From assembly GCA_013397115.1 (NCBI GenBank), contig VWZW01000874.1, positions 111,130 through 175,129 of the forward strand: DNA of 64,000 nucleotides. Direction: 5' to 3'. Positions 1 through 12,300 of the stretch are shown here, piece by piece; positions within the stretch are counted from its first letter, which is position 1, and every line of letters starts with the position of its first letter. This stretch comes from Edolisoma coerulescens (lineage: Eukaryota; Chordata; Aves; Passeriformes; Campephagidae). Below the pieces are notes generated by a model. That model had not been told where the DNA came from and searched no databases. It was given only the letters and a program-made list of their open reading frames with translations. A program made the translations under genes and the position numbers.

Positions 1-151
1 AAGGCGGGCGCTGCCTTGCCCGCCGCCCCCCAGGCCGTGTCGCCGCGGCCGGCGCTGGGCGCTGCCCCCCGGATCGTGGCCCCGCAGCTGATCGTGCGGC
101 CGCCGCCGCAGACCACCATCCAGCTGCCCCCCGGCTTCACCATCCCGCCCG
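1..151 (+). CDS. TAF4B: TAF4B coding exon 1 of the window (5' partial), Pro/Ala-rich N-terminal region
   Basis: The reading frame is open from base 1 (AAG GCG GGC...). It runs through a Pro/Ala-rich segment to the family motif TTIQLPPGFTIPPG, then the donor G|GTAAGT at 151/152, leaving intron phase 1. There is no in-frame ATG, so translation starts upstream of the window. The exon is extremely GC-rich with many CpGs, as expected for a vertebrate 5' CpG island exon. The last Gly codon is completed by the first two bases of exon 2, giving IPPG-MVLV. The 94-residue open frame that reads on to base 300 past the donor is intron read-through. Confidence 0.85.
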
Positions 152-300
152 GTAAGTGGTGCGCAGCGCTCCCCGCATCGCCGCTCGCTCTAACGTTCTT
201 CTCTTGGCCGAGGGCTTTCCTTCCCCCGAAGCTGTCATGTCCCCGCTGCTCGACGTACTGGAAACCAAAGAAGAAGCACCTGTCTGAGGGCACCGTCTGA
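1..300. promoter_or_regulatory. 3' part of the CpG-rich island over exon 1
   Basis: The first ~260 bases are dense in CpG and GC (ccgccgccgc, tcgccgcggc and similar), in sharp contrast with the AT-rich intron after ~300. TAF4-family genes start in CpG islands, so the promoter is inferred to lie just upstream, outside the window. No TSS motif is claimed here. Confidence 0.5.
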
Positions 301-3300
301 TGAACAGGCTGCCGCTAATTAGGTTGTAACTGGTACGGCTAATGCCGAGTAATTGCAGCTGTTGTTGGGTGAGTTACTGGTTTTGTCCTGGGGAGAGCGG
401 CAGTCACGGTGAGTTACCCTGTGCTGGTGTAGTTGGACATCGGGTAATAAGCTGGAGTGCTAGCTAAGAATAACTTTATACGTGTTTTGAAGGTCTTTCT
501 TTTCTGCTTTCCACTTGATAGTCCTGAAAAGTTTTTCTGCGTGAAAGAATGTCTTCTGTGAACCAGGTGCCAAATGTGTGTCATCTAAAATTTATAATTT
601 CAGTAATTGTGATGATGTCGTTGTTATGTGAGGGTAGTCTTCACATCATCAGATTTTATTTCTAACTCTGAAGGAACTGTTACGTCCTCTTTGTACTCCT
701 CTAGGTTCCTTAACTTTAATTACAAAAAATTTAAGTTCAGCAAGGTTGCTAGCTAACCAAACCAGTATCCCTTCACCCTCATGATTCCTACTCTTAACCT
801 TTATATTGTTTCACCTGAAGGGTGCCGTGGTCCTCTACTTAGATTTTCATGTTGCAAAAACTTGAGTATCTTCATATCTTCTTGCTTTAGGAGTTGATTT
901 AACATTTAAGCTGATTTTTTTTTCCTGTTAATATCAATAGCATGTTAGGATGTGGACCTATTGATGTAGTCTGAAATAATTTAGTTCTTCCAACTTATTT
1001 CTTAAAATATTTGATATTTATTAGCTAAGTAGAGCAGCAATGTGATGGTGTAGAAGCTTGCTTGTAAGTGGACTTTTAGAAGTTGTGTATTTGACCCTAG
1101 TTTATGAAAAATCCTCCAGAGTCTGATGCTCCAAATGTACAAATCTTGGTGGTTTCATGAAGACGCAACTACCTTGAAACAGATAAGTTGCTGTTCAGAT
1201 TGTGTTAGTGCGTTTAGCCTTTGACTCCCTTTGTTAATCTGTTGCAGATTACTATATGGAGGTGATAACGTGCATTGTAACTTTGCACACAGTTTCTGAA
1301 ATTCATTGTGTCAAAATGTTTTGGAAATAATACACTAGAAAGTTTTAATTCGAATTAGATTTTGTTCCAAGATAGTTGGAAATCCGTTAAATTTACATAA
1401 ACATGAAGATAGTATGTTCTAAAATGAAGTTATTCGGAAAATACAATGTTATTTTTGAGTTTTTAACTTGGTGGATCATTTGTAATTAATCTGAAACTCC
1501 CATATAGCAAGCTTCTATATAAAACAGAAATTTAGAATCAGGTTTTGAGAACAGGTTATTTTAGCAAATAATACTCATAAGTTGTTTATTTCATCTTTAT
1601 GTGACTGACAGGAAGGCAAAATTTATTTCATCCTTTAACTGGATTCTAACTTGTACCAGCTGCTCAGTAACAGGAATGTGTAGTCCTCCAAACTGAATTA
1701 AAATATAATGTTAACATGTGAGCATTTGTTCATTTATAGTAGTAATTGTGTCTGTAACTTTGATTGAGATTGTGTGGCACGTGTTGCAATTCACTTGTCC
1801 TTTCCACTCAGTTTTTCTCTGTTCAGAATTAGGTTTAGAAAATGGGAAGATAAATTAAGAACACACCTGTGAATCTATGTAATGCAAATAGAACATGCAT
1901 ATTTTAATGTGTGGTAGGCATTATCCTATGAGGATTTTTAGATGAGGTTCCCAGTATAATCAGAGAAGTGATAACCCGTTTGGCCAGTTGGCATATTGGG
2001 GTGTCCAGATGGTTTTAGGAATGGCATATACCAAATATATCATCTGCTTGCAGGATTTTCTGCAAATACAAACTGTGAAGCTTTGTGCTTAAATGGCTAA
2101 TGGATCTTAAAAGTTACTTTTTAGATGAGTTTTTAGTGAGTTTCTTTCAACTTTTTAATTTTTAAATTGGTCTTGGCTTTGAAAGAGAGTTATTACTATG
2201 GCTTTTGGATGTGGTCCTTGCTGTAGCTCTGTATGCCTGTTACCTTAAACCTCGATTTTCACAAATCTTTAGTTTATAGTGGCAGAAATCTGCCTTCTGT
2301 TTGTGTTTGTAGCGTGAAAGGTTGGCTGGGAGCACCCAACTCTGTGAGTGAGGGCTTTTATGTGTGCTGCAGTTCTCTCATGTGTTCATCCCACAATTGG
2401 GGTTTGTTTTTCCGTGTCAGACTGAAAGACTTTCTTGCCATAGGGTTCTGAAATTTGTTATGATAGCGTTTGAATTTCTTTATCCTCAGGGTATGTTGCA
2501 GACTGCATCCCCTTAGGAAGGTGTTGGGTTTTTTCCCCCGGGAAGTTAAGAACTAGAATTGGATATAAGATTTTACCTTTTTCATTTTCCTTTGAAAAGT
2601 TAAAGAAGTATATGAAGCAATTTGCACATAGAGATAAGTTGTAGAAACAGTGTCTACTGACTCTGTTATCAGCAGAATAAAAGTGACTTCATAGGTTTTT
2701 AGTTTTTGGTTTTCTAGTAGTTGCAGACAAGATGTTTTTCTGTTTATTTGACCTGTTATTTCCTATCTAGGTTAAATTATTAAAATGTATTCTGGAACTA
2801 ACTTGGAAATTCTTTTTAAATAGTCTGTCTGGAGAGCTGCTTCTTAGTTCTGTGTGAACTATAGGAAGAACATTACGTGCTTTGCAGAGACCTTGAATAA
2901 GTGTGAAACTCCAGGATCCATGGACCAACTTAACCATTGTCCCCCCTTTTCCGACCTGCTGACTACAAAACTTAGGGCACAGCTTGATGGCAATGGCTCT
3001 GTTGTGTAGAAGGCCTCTATTTGTGAGGTGTTTTACAAGAAAATAATCTGAAAAAATTACCATTTACTTCTGGAAGATGTTAGAAAACACTTGTCAGTTT
3101 TCTAAAATTGCTGCACTGTGTCATTGTGTGCTGAGGAGTCGTTGGTTCTCTGGGGCTGACAGTGTTTGTTGTTGATGTTTAAACGACAGGTAGTGCCTCC
3201 CAAAGTGGTGATGATGGGTACCAGATAGCTTAATCTGTTAATGCTCAACGTTAAGTAAATCTCAAATATTCTATACTCAGAAGCGTGTCTGGCCCAATAT

Positions 3301-6300
3301 TTGCATGTAGTCATAAGCTGTTGTTTAGGAAAGCTCTCGGGTCGTTGTCCCTGGCATGCATATACTGAATTCTGTTCCCAGCAGCTGCATTGTCCTTTGA
3401 GTTTACTTTTAATGAGTATTTGTTTCTAATTTTGTTCTCCTGACCCTGACTAGACTGCTAGAGGTCACTGTCCCCCAAATACTCAAGTGGCTGCCTTTTT
3501 CATCACTGCTTGCCATAAACTGTAGTTATTTAAATTCCAACCTGAATTGGGTCTGCTAGTGGGGGCTCCTTTTCTTCTTTGGAATAAAATTTCGTGTTAG
3601 ATGAGAATCAAAAAAAGATACACTACAGAGAATAATTTACAGTGCTATACATTAATTTTACTCTGTATTCCGTGGTTAGATAGTTTTTATCTGCTGTTCT
3701 TGCTGTTCCTTACTGTGTGGTGACGTTCCCTTGCCCTCACTAGGGATGGTCCTGGTGCGCACGGACGCTGGACAGCTCGTGATGGTGCCCCAGCAGGCTC
3801 TGGCACAGGCTCAGATGCAGGCTCAGGTGCAGACACAGGGACAGGGTCCTGCCAGCCTGTCACCCCGGCTTTCTGTGCCCACAGCTGGCCCTGTTTTTCG
3901 CCTGTCAGCAGCTCAGGTATGTCCGGCTTGATTTCACTTTGGTGTATTATGTCTTACACATTATAACCTCTCATGTTTCTGCAGCTGTGCTTTCCTCCCC
4001 TTTTTGTTGTGAAAACAGGAAATACTTAATCAAATGTAGTTTATTTTATGAGGCCTAGGATTTTTTTTTTTTTTTAATTTAAGGAAAAACTCTGCCATAG
4101 AGAGTCTCCTCAGACCGTGTTCAGACTGAGAGGTGATTGGAGGCTACAAAGCTCAGTCTTAGTCTGGACTGTGTATCACTGGTTAAATAAGTGCCCCTTG
4201 CTGCTCTGAATCAGAAGCACTGTGATATCCCAGCATGCTGAATCCCAGGATAGCTAATTTCACTGGACATTAGAAAAGAGAAAGCCTATGACATTCTATC
4301 CAAGGATTTGCAATGATTTTAAAATAACTTTTAAAATATACTTTATTCAAAAGAAAGATTTGATTCTTCTAGTTTGCCTCTGGGTATGATCTGTCTACAC
4401 TGAAATTTTGTCTGTGTCGTGAGTACATTTCCCTTTTTCTAGGGATTGACAGGATCGAGTGCTTTCCTGTCCCAAACTCATCAGTGGAATGTGTTGATTT
4501 CAACTTGGAGCTGATTTATTTTGTAGGGTGAATGGGGGGGAGGGGTGGGTTGCATTTTTTTTTTTTTTTTTTTTTTTTTNAAGGCTGCATTGGTTTAAAA
4601 GTTGTAGAGAGGCAGTTTAACTTCGGGCCATTTAGGGCTAGAACTGAGCTATTTTACTAAAATGTGGAGGCAAACATCTTTGGATGTTAGTACAGGGCTG
4701 CTGTACCATAGTAATAATAGGCAGAGTTTAAGGTAGTTTTGCCTAAGGTCTGTGTTTGCAGAAGTGATGAGTAATTCTGTGTGGAAAGATGAAAAAGGAG
4801 CCGTTACAACTTTTTAGTTGTTGTAGAAGTTGCTTGAAATAGCTTCAACAGGTATTTCCCCATATTTAACATTTGATTACTGTCCTGTTAGATGCTTTAT
4901 GTATCGCATCATATTTATAGTCTAAAAGATTTTAAAGTTTAATTCGAAACTGAAAATAATAGAAGGAAGCTGGAATAAATTCTCAGAATTGAAAATCGTA
5001 ACATGAGGCAGTCTTTGAACCACAGAGTAGCCTTAAAACTTCAAAAACTTAAAACATGTAAGTTTTAGAAGTGAGTGTCACTAGGAGGACTGTGGCTCAG
5101 TGGAATGTATCTCAGGAAAGACATGAGTGAAAGCCTGGAAACACTTGGAAAAACTTAATGCTCTCAAAAGAGAGGTAAGTGCAGTATTGGATGAAATTTG
5201 TTAAAGGCCTCTTTGCAGAAAAGGCAGCCATATAATGTTTAAATTTGTGGTATCTGGAAGAATAAGACTTGTAGAAACCTTCAAAGACAAATGTATTCCA
5301 GGAAAAATAAACACAGAGATAAGCCTCTGTTCATTTACAAATTATTTTTTTTACTAGTTTGATAACAACAAAATTGCAGCCAATTCCTGAATTTGTACAT
5401 CTGTCTTTGGTTGTTGGGGGCTTTCGTTGTGAAGAAGTACAATCACTTCTTTAGTAGTGAGTACTACCAGCTCAGGTTCTAGCAATGGCTCCTGAGACAA
5501 GTGTATAGTGTAAAAGCAAAACAGAAGGTGTGTGGTGGGACTGTACCAAGAATGGGCTCTAAGTCTGTTAGTTTTAGCTGTCTTTCGTCCATACTGTTCG
5601 TTTTTTATGTGGCCAGCATACTGAATTAAAATTCAACGTGGAAGCATTCATAACAGATATTTACAATTTGTTTATAATTTGAAGACTTCTGAGGAATAAC
5701 CTTTACTGCACATGGAATCTTAGGAAGTGTGCATAAATGTAGAACCCCCTGCTTGGCTCTGGGTTCAGTCTGGGGTTTGGATCCCAAAGTCAGCCTTAAG
5801 ATGTGTGCACAGCAAGTGTAGATCACACTGATCTCGGGCAGCTGTTCTCTACTTGTATGAAGCAGGTAATGTTGCAGGAGGAGTATGATCCTACTCGATG
5901 GATTTATGTAAAAATAAACCCGTGAGGATACTGTGTGTTCAGGTGTTTACTGTAGAGTCAGCTAAAATCTGGAGGAGTTCAGGTATTAGAAAGTTGTAAT
6001 TGCTTTTGTACAGGGTGCTGCCCAGATAAATACCCCACTGCATTGTAGATGCTCCTTTACACTACCTTGTGCTAACACACTGGTTCAGAACAGAGGAAGC
6101 CAGCAAGGCCTGATGAAGGATAAATATCTTGCAAGATGCAAAAGTTTGGTTATTTTTGTGTAGGGGGATTAGAATCATGATATTGTAGCTTGTCAGGATT
6201 AATCTCCTTTGAAAATCTTACTGGTAGCTGCCCAAACTGTACTGCATAATTTCTGTATTTGGTGTAATTAACAGGGTTAAGAAATAATTAATGTTGCCCT

Positions 6301-9300
6301 TGGGAAATTTACATTGAACTTCCCTGACTCTGCATTTGATCTGCAGAGTCTTCTTTCATTGTGACATGCTTATATTTTATATCTGTTTGACCTTAGTGTG
6401 TTTTTTAAAAATTGTGGTTGATAGTCTTTTAAAACAAGATTGTAAAGATTTAAATTCTAAAGGTTTATATAATGAGAACTAGACACGAGACTTTTATTTT
6501 TTTAGGTGGATGGTTTATAACCAGAGACTGTTCATTGGTTTTCCAGATGAAATGTTCAATGATAAATATTATGCTAAGGTTTTAGAAATGTCAGTTATTT
6601 GTTTGAGTAGTCATTATAATTAGTCAATTCAAGGATCAAGTTCTAAAATAAAGGAAATTGTGTGTACTGAAAAATAATTTTTTCAGGGAGTTTTTAATTA
6701 AGCTGTTTTCTTTCAGGATCTTTTTCTGGTGGTCAGAAAGCTGAATTTAGTGAATTAAATTTTCCAGAAGTTTAAAATTAATCAAAAATAATGTCGTAGG
6801 TGTTTATGTATATGGAGTATGAATATTCAAGAGTCATGGTGTCCACTGTGACTGAAACACAGGCAAATTCTGGTGCCATCAGCTTAAGACAGACAGAATA
6901 TAAACATTAATTGCCTGAGTCCTGCAAAGTGTTTTGTGAGATGGATGAACATGGCAGGCTGTGGAGTTTTAACCTTTCTCTCTGATATTAGTGGGATGGT
7001 TGGTATTTTACTGTGCAGAGCTCAACTTTATTACTCTATCTTTATTCAGTTATTTTAAGATAGCTTTATTTGGATTAAAATGCAGGGTTCTCTAAATGCA
7101 TAGAGCTTAGCATTGTAGTTTAGTCACTGAGTTTGTGCTTTAACCTACTTCTACCTATGTAGAAAGTCAGCACAGGTGGAAATTTGCAGTCTGCCTTAAG
7201 GATTCCAGGACATAATATCTTATGAAGAATGTGTCAGAAAAAGACATGGCTTTCATGCTTTTTGGGTATTATGGTTGCTGTTCTGCAGATTGTCCTAATT
7301 TTTAGCCTGTGTCAGGTGTCACAAGTTACTCAGCTAAGTGATTGTTTTCAGTGTTCATTTGTATATACACTTTAAATAATTATTGTGATGAAAAAGTCTG
7401 TTGTGAGCTATACAGCCAGGTGTAAAACATGGGATATTAAATAGCATGCCAAAGAAATTGCAAAAGCTGACAGTTACTTCTGGCAACTCATTAAGAAGTG
7501 TTGAAAGTGCTAACTGGAGAACATAAAATGGATTTTGAATTACTTTTTTTTAAACTAGAAGAAGGAGTGTCTGAAAAACTACCAAGGGTTCATCTAAATC
7601 TGAAAGCTCTTTGGTTCTCTCCCCTTGTCAACTGTGTAATTTCTTCACTCTCAAAAAAGGAGGGGAAAACAAGGCAATGTTTTAAATGTTCTGAGATAAG
7701 ATCGACTTGATCAATATGTACAGAGCTGTTCAGATTCTAAACCACTTCTGCAGCCTGGGTACTACAGCGAGATTTTTCTTTCCGTACCCAGGGTCATCAT
7801 TTGCTATATCCAAGGTGTTTTGGAGGAAAATGAACCAGGTTTCCCCTGAAAATTCCTGTAGCTTTAGCAGCTCGGCTGATATCCAGGACAGTATGTGAGG
7901 AAGGAGCCACCTTTCTCTGAGAACAATGGAAGCTGCTGAGATACAGGAAAGTGTAGTGTGTTTCCCCTGAGGAATTCGTGTAAGGGCTTAAGTAAAGGCT
8001 TTCCTTAAAGATAGTGGCTCTATCCTTACATGTTCCGTTGTTGAAGGTTCAGAAGTTGTGTGTCTATATACAGTAGTATTTACCCTTGTAGGGAATCGAC
8101 AGACCCACCCCTCTTCCCTTCCCAAGTTTAAAAAAAGATGTATTTGGATTGCAGTGCCAAATGCAAGAGTTCAGAAAGATTAAGATGCGTAACTTCCTGT
8201 TGATCCTGCCTTGCTGTCTGCTGTGGGTGTGCTGTGAATTCCAGTCCTTCCACGATGAATGCTTCAGCTGGGCAGTCAAGGCACACAGTTGAGTTGCACA
8301 GCAGACTTAAATCTGATGTTTCTTACTCTTTGATTGCTTGGATTTGCTATTTAAGTTATTTGACTTCTGCTGTTTGTAGTATCTTTGTCTCGTTTTTTTG
8401 CAGCTTTCATAGTGGAGGCAGATGTACAGCTTTGGGTACACTTTTGTGTTATGTTTGTGGGAGAAGAGAGGCAAATCCACTTGAAAGGAAGACTTGGGTT
8501 CTTCTTGACCCTTAGGAAGAGTAATCTTTGATTAGACATTTAGTTATGCTCCTCTCAAATGCTGCTGTGTAAAGCATGAATGAAATCTGATTGCGTCCAC
8601 TCTTAGTGGGATTCTGGAAAACTGGCAAATGGGGATAAGCAGGTACCTTGTAGGGAATGTCTGAGCTGGGACCAGTTTAAGGCCGGGGTCGAAGGTGCTG
8701 GGGCATGGACAGGTGTCCAGGAGGATGGGCAGTGTCTGCAGCACAGTCACACAGAGGAGCAGGGAAACACCTTCAGTCAAAAGGATCAGAACCTGAAAGT
8801 AACAGCAGTACAGAGAGCAGACTGAGAGAAGTACCTGTAACAGAAAGATGTATTTGATATTTTAATGATCTTTTCCACTTGCAGTCTTTCTGGTTTCTTT
8901 AAAATATTCAAGAAAAACCTGATTAAGTGCAATTGTACCATATAACAGTTTTAATTTAGTTCAAATTATAAGATTGTATAGGATTGTAATGGGGATGTTA
9001 ATGGTTGGACTCATTGACCTTTGAGGCCTTTTCCAACCTAAATGAATCTACAATTCTGTGATATTAACTACTCCTAGCTCTGGCTTTTCTCTGGTGTTTT
9101 GTTTTGTTTTGTTTAGAGAGATATTGCAAAATATTGAGGTATATTAAAAATATTTTTCATATCAGTGCAGCTACAAAAGGCTTGTTTTTTTTTTTAATTG
9201 GTATCTCAGGGTTTACATGGAAGTACTTGGTCTTCCCTGAGTATTGTAATGATCTTTGGATGCATTAAAAAGTGCAAGTTTGTTATACTGGGAAAGTGAT

Positions 9301-12300
9301 AATGTGCTTCTTTTGAAAAACATGATTTGGATGTTTTTGACTTAGCTGTGCATAATTTTAGTTTAACTGTTTTCTCTTTGTGATGTTAGTTTACTTTTAC
9401 TTTTTGGTTGACATTAATTTTAGCTGAATATTAATAAATTTTTAATGTTGCCAAAATTTTGTCAGCTTTAGAATATTAGTTAAGGTATAGGATTTTTAGG
9501 AAACAAGTCATAGTTTATTGGAACTTAAATTGATCTTAGAAGAATTCTACTCTGGATTCTTCTATTATGAGCAGCTCAAACAGTGTGGGTTTGCTTGCAC
9601 TACTATATTCTTCAGAGATAATAAATAGATTCAGAAGTCTTTTAAAACTGGTTATTAGACTGCATTAAATTTTTACTTCCATATCTTATTTTGAATCTTA
9701 GACTTGCAACATTGTGAAAAGTAGGGAAGTGCTGCCATCTAGTTTTCCTTTGCTGTGTTTCTTTTGTTTATCTGCATTTTTCATTTGTACATTTAATGGC
9801 TTTTCATGCCTTTGATGCATTTTTTCACTGGCTTTCAGTATCTTAATACCCAGGTGGGTTTACATTAATAACCAAATAGCAAAAAATAAGTTGTTTATTT
9901 CAAATTATTTTTAATTGCAATTATTTTGTGTTAGTTACAAAATTTAAGTGGTGCTGTAGACTAAGAATATAAAGTGAATATCATACAGGAAAGACCAATG
10001 TTAGCCTGGCCCATAATGTTTTATTTTGGAATATCTGTTGTTGGAAGTTCAAAGCAGGTGAAAGAGTGTATATTGGAATTTTCTTGGGACTGCTGCTGAA
10101 AGTGGATTGGCTTCAGAGTTTACTAATGTTTTTGTTTCAAGTTTGATTCAAAATGTGTTTTCCAGTATTAAGTTTCTTTGTACATTTTTTGCGATCAGAA
10201 AAGGCAGTTGTGTGTGATGTTTGATGGTTTAGTATTTAGATATTTAGGCACATAAGTGGGTTACTTAACAGTACTTCTACCACCAAGATGATTAGCTATC
10301 ACTTGAGTTTTGTTTTCATTGTCTAAACAGTCTGATATGTGTATTTTTTTTTTTTTTGAGAAAATGAGTTTTTTCTAGCTTTGTTTTTTCTTTCTTTAGG
10401 CATTTTTCTAACTTCTACTCTTTGGAATTTGAAGTTTATATCATGAACTTTACTGTTTCATTTTCTGTGTTTCGATACTTGCTTTCTGTTAAGTTTCACT
10501 TTAGCATCTGTTTTTAAAATGAAAAAAGGAAAAGTTTTTTGAGGATGTGGCAAGTGCTGCATCCCCTGCTCTGGCCGTGTTTCTGCTGAGGAACTCTCTG
10601 TGCCCTCACTGTGGTGCTGAGGGCAGTCTGGGCTTGGCTGGTCTTTCCCAGGCTGCTGTTCTTGCTAAAGCAGAGCCTTTCAGAGCTGAGATTGGTCTGG
10701 TCACACACTCTGCCTGTGTTTTCAGCATTGTTTGTATTTTTATGACAGCTTTGGTATTTTTTTCTCATTTGTTTATTATTATTGACTCTTGTTTTTCTTA
10801 ATGTTCTTCACATTCTTTCTGCTTTTCTGGCCAATGCTTGTTTTACACTTTGCAGAAATTTTAAGCAAATAGGTAAATCTTTGTTGTTGCTAAGGTGCAG
10901 TGCCATTGTCATCAAATAAGCTATTCCATACTATTTCTTTTGTATAGATGGTTTTTGGGCTTCTTTGCAGTGTTCTGGAGGATACATTTGTGGTAGTAGG
11001 ACAGGTGAGTTGGGAGGTCAGAGAGAGGAAGAAATGTGTGGTTTTTACTGTGCTTTAAACACAAAACATTTTTCCTTCTTTTCCTTCATGATGAGTGATT
11101 CTTTTCTGTATAAGCAGACAATAAGTTTTCAGTACTTACAAATGATACCATTTTTTGTAGCATTAACACAGCTCTAGAACTTAGAAAGCACTCAAATGTT
11201 AGGCTATAAATTTAAACATGTGAAGATTAGGAAATGCTATAAAGGAGGTTCCTGAGCACTCTCACAGTGGCTCCCATCTGCATATGCGTTATGCTGCATG
11301 ACCACGTACTACTGTTATTTTTAATTTCTACAGTGTGTAGGCTGGACAGTCCTAATTAATGAAGAATTATATAATATTTTTTCCTCCACTGTTCAGTGGG
11401 TTGCTTCAGGCTTACTTGCTGCCCCCTCTGCAGTGGGAATTAATAACCAAGCAGGTTTTGTTGTGAAGCTTATCCCTATAACAACTTTCTCAACAATACA
11501 GTTAAGGGGATTACTAGCCTCCTTTTGTAAGTAGGAAATAGAACCTAATTGTCTCTATTTTAAATATTAAATGAAAAATGCTGGTTAATTTATTGTGTTC
11601 AGTTTGATTTCATTGCCTTCAGTTGGAGCCATGGCTACTCCTGGTCACAAACTCCACGTTGCAAGTTGGGCACTCACAAATACATCGTGTAAGAGTATTG
11701 ATTACAATGGATTGTCTGTATTTGCAGGCAGCACTTAGCACTTGAGGCAGGAGTAGAATCCAGCTGCAGTGCCAAAATTCAGCTGATTTTTATTCACCAG
11801 ATATTTTGGATGAAACCTAGTATTTGCAGAACAACCAGCCACTTCACCAGAGCATGAGAAAGTGCTTTGATAAGTATTTGCTTCAGCAATAGGGGTTTTG
11901 GACTTAGAGCCCCTGGTTTCTGAAGGTTTTCTCTTGTGGCCCCATACTCCTCTGCCTGTCCTGTGTGATTGCTCCCAGTCCTGTCTTCCTGCCCTGCTGT
12001 CCCAAAAGGGATGTTGTGCAGATGAGGAACAGAGCAACATCTCCCTGCTTTGGTTCTGATGCTGCACTCGGTGATACTGTGGTGGCAGTGAAGGTTCTGC
12101 TTCTGCTGTGTGACCTGTTACAGATTCTGCTTCCAGCCATTTTCTGGAATTGTGTGCAAATGTCAAGCTTTTAAAGGGATAATACTTTGGGTCAGTTTCA
12201 CTGTATTTTTACCAGGCTGAAAAAAATCAAATCTCTGATAACAAATTTCTTTGCATCTGACATTTAAGTGCCTGTTCATGTGAACCATAACCAAAGGAAT

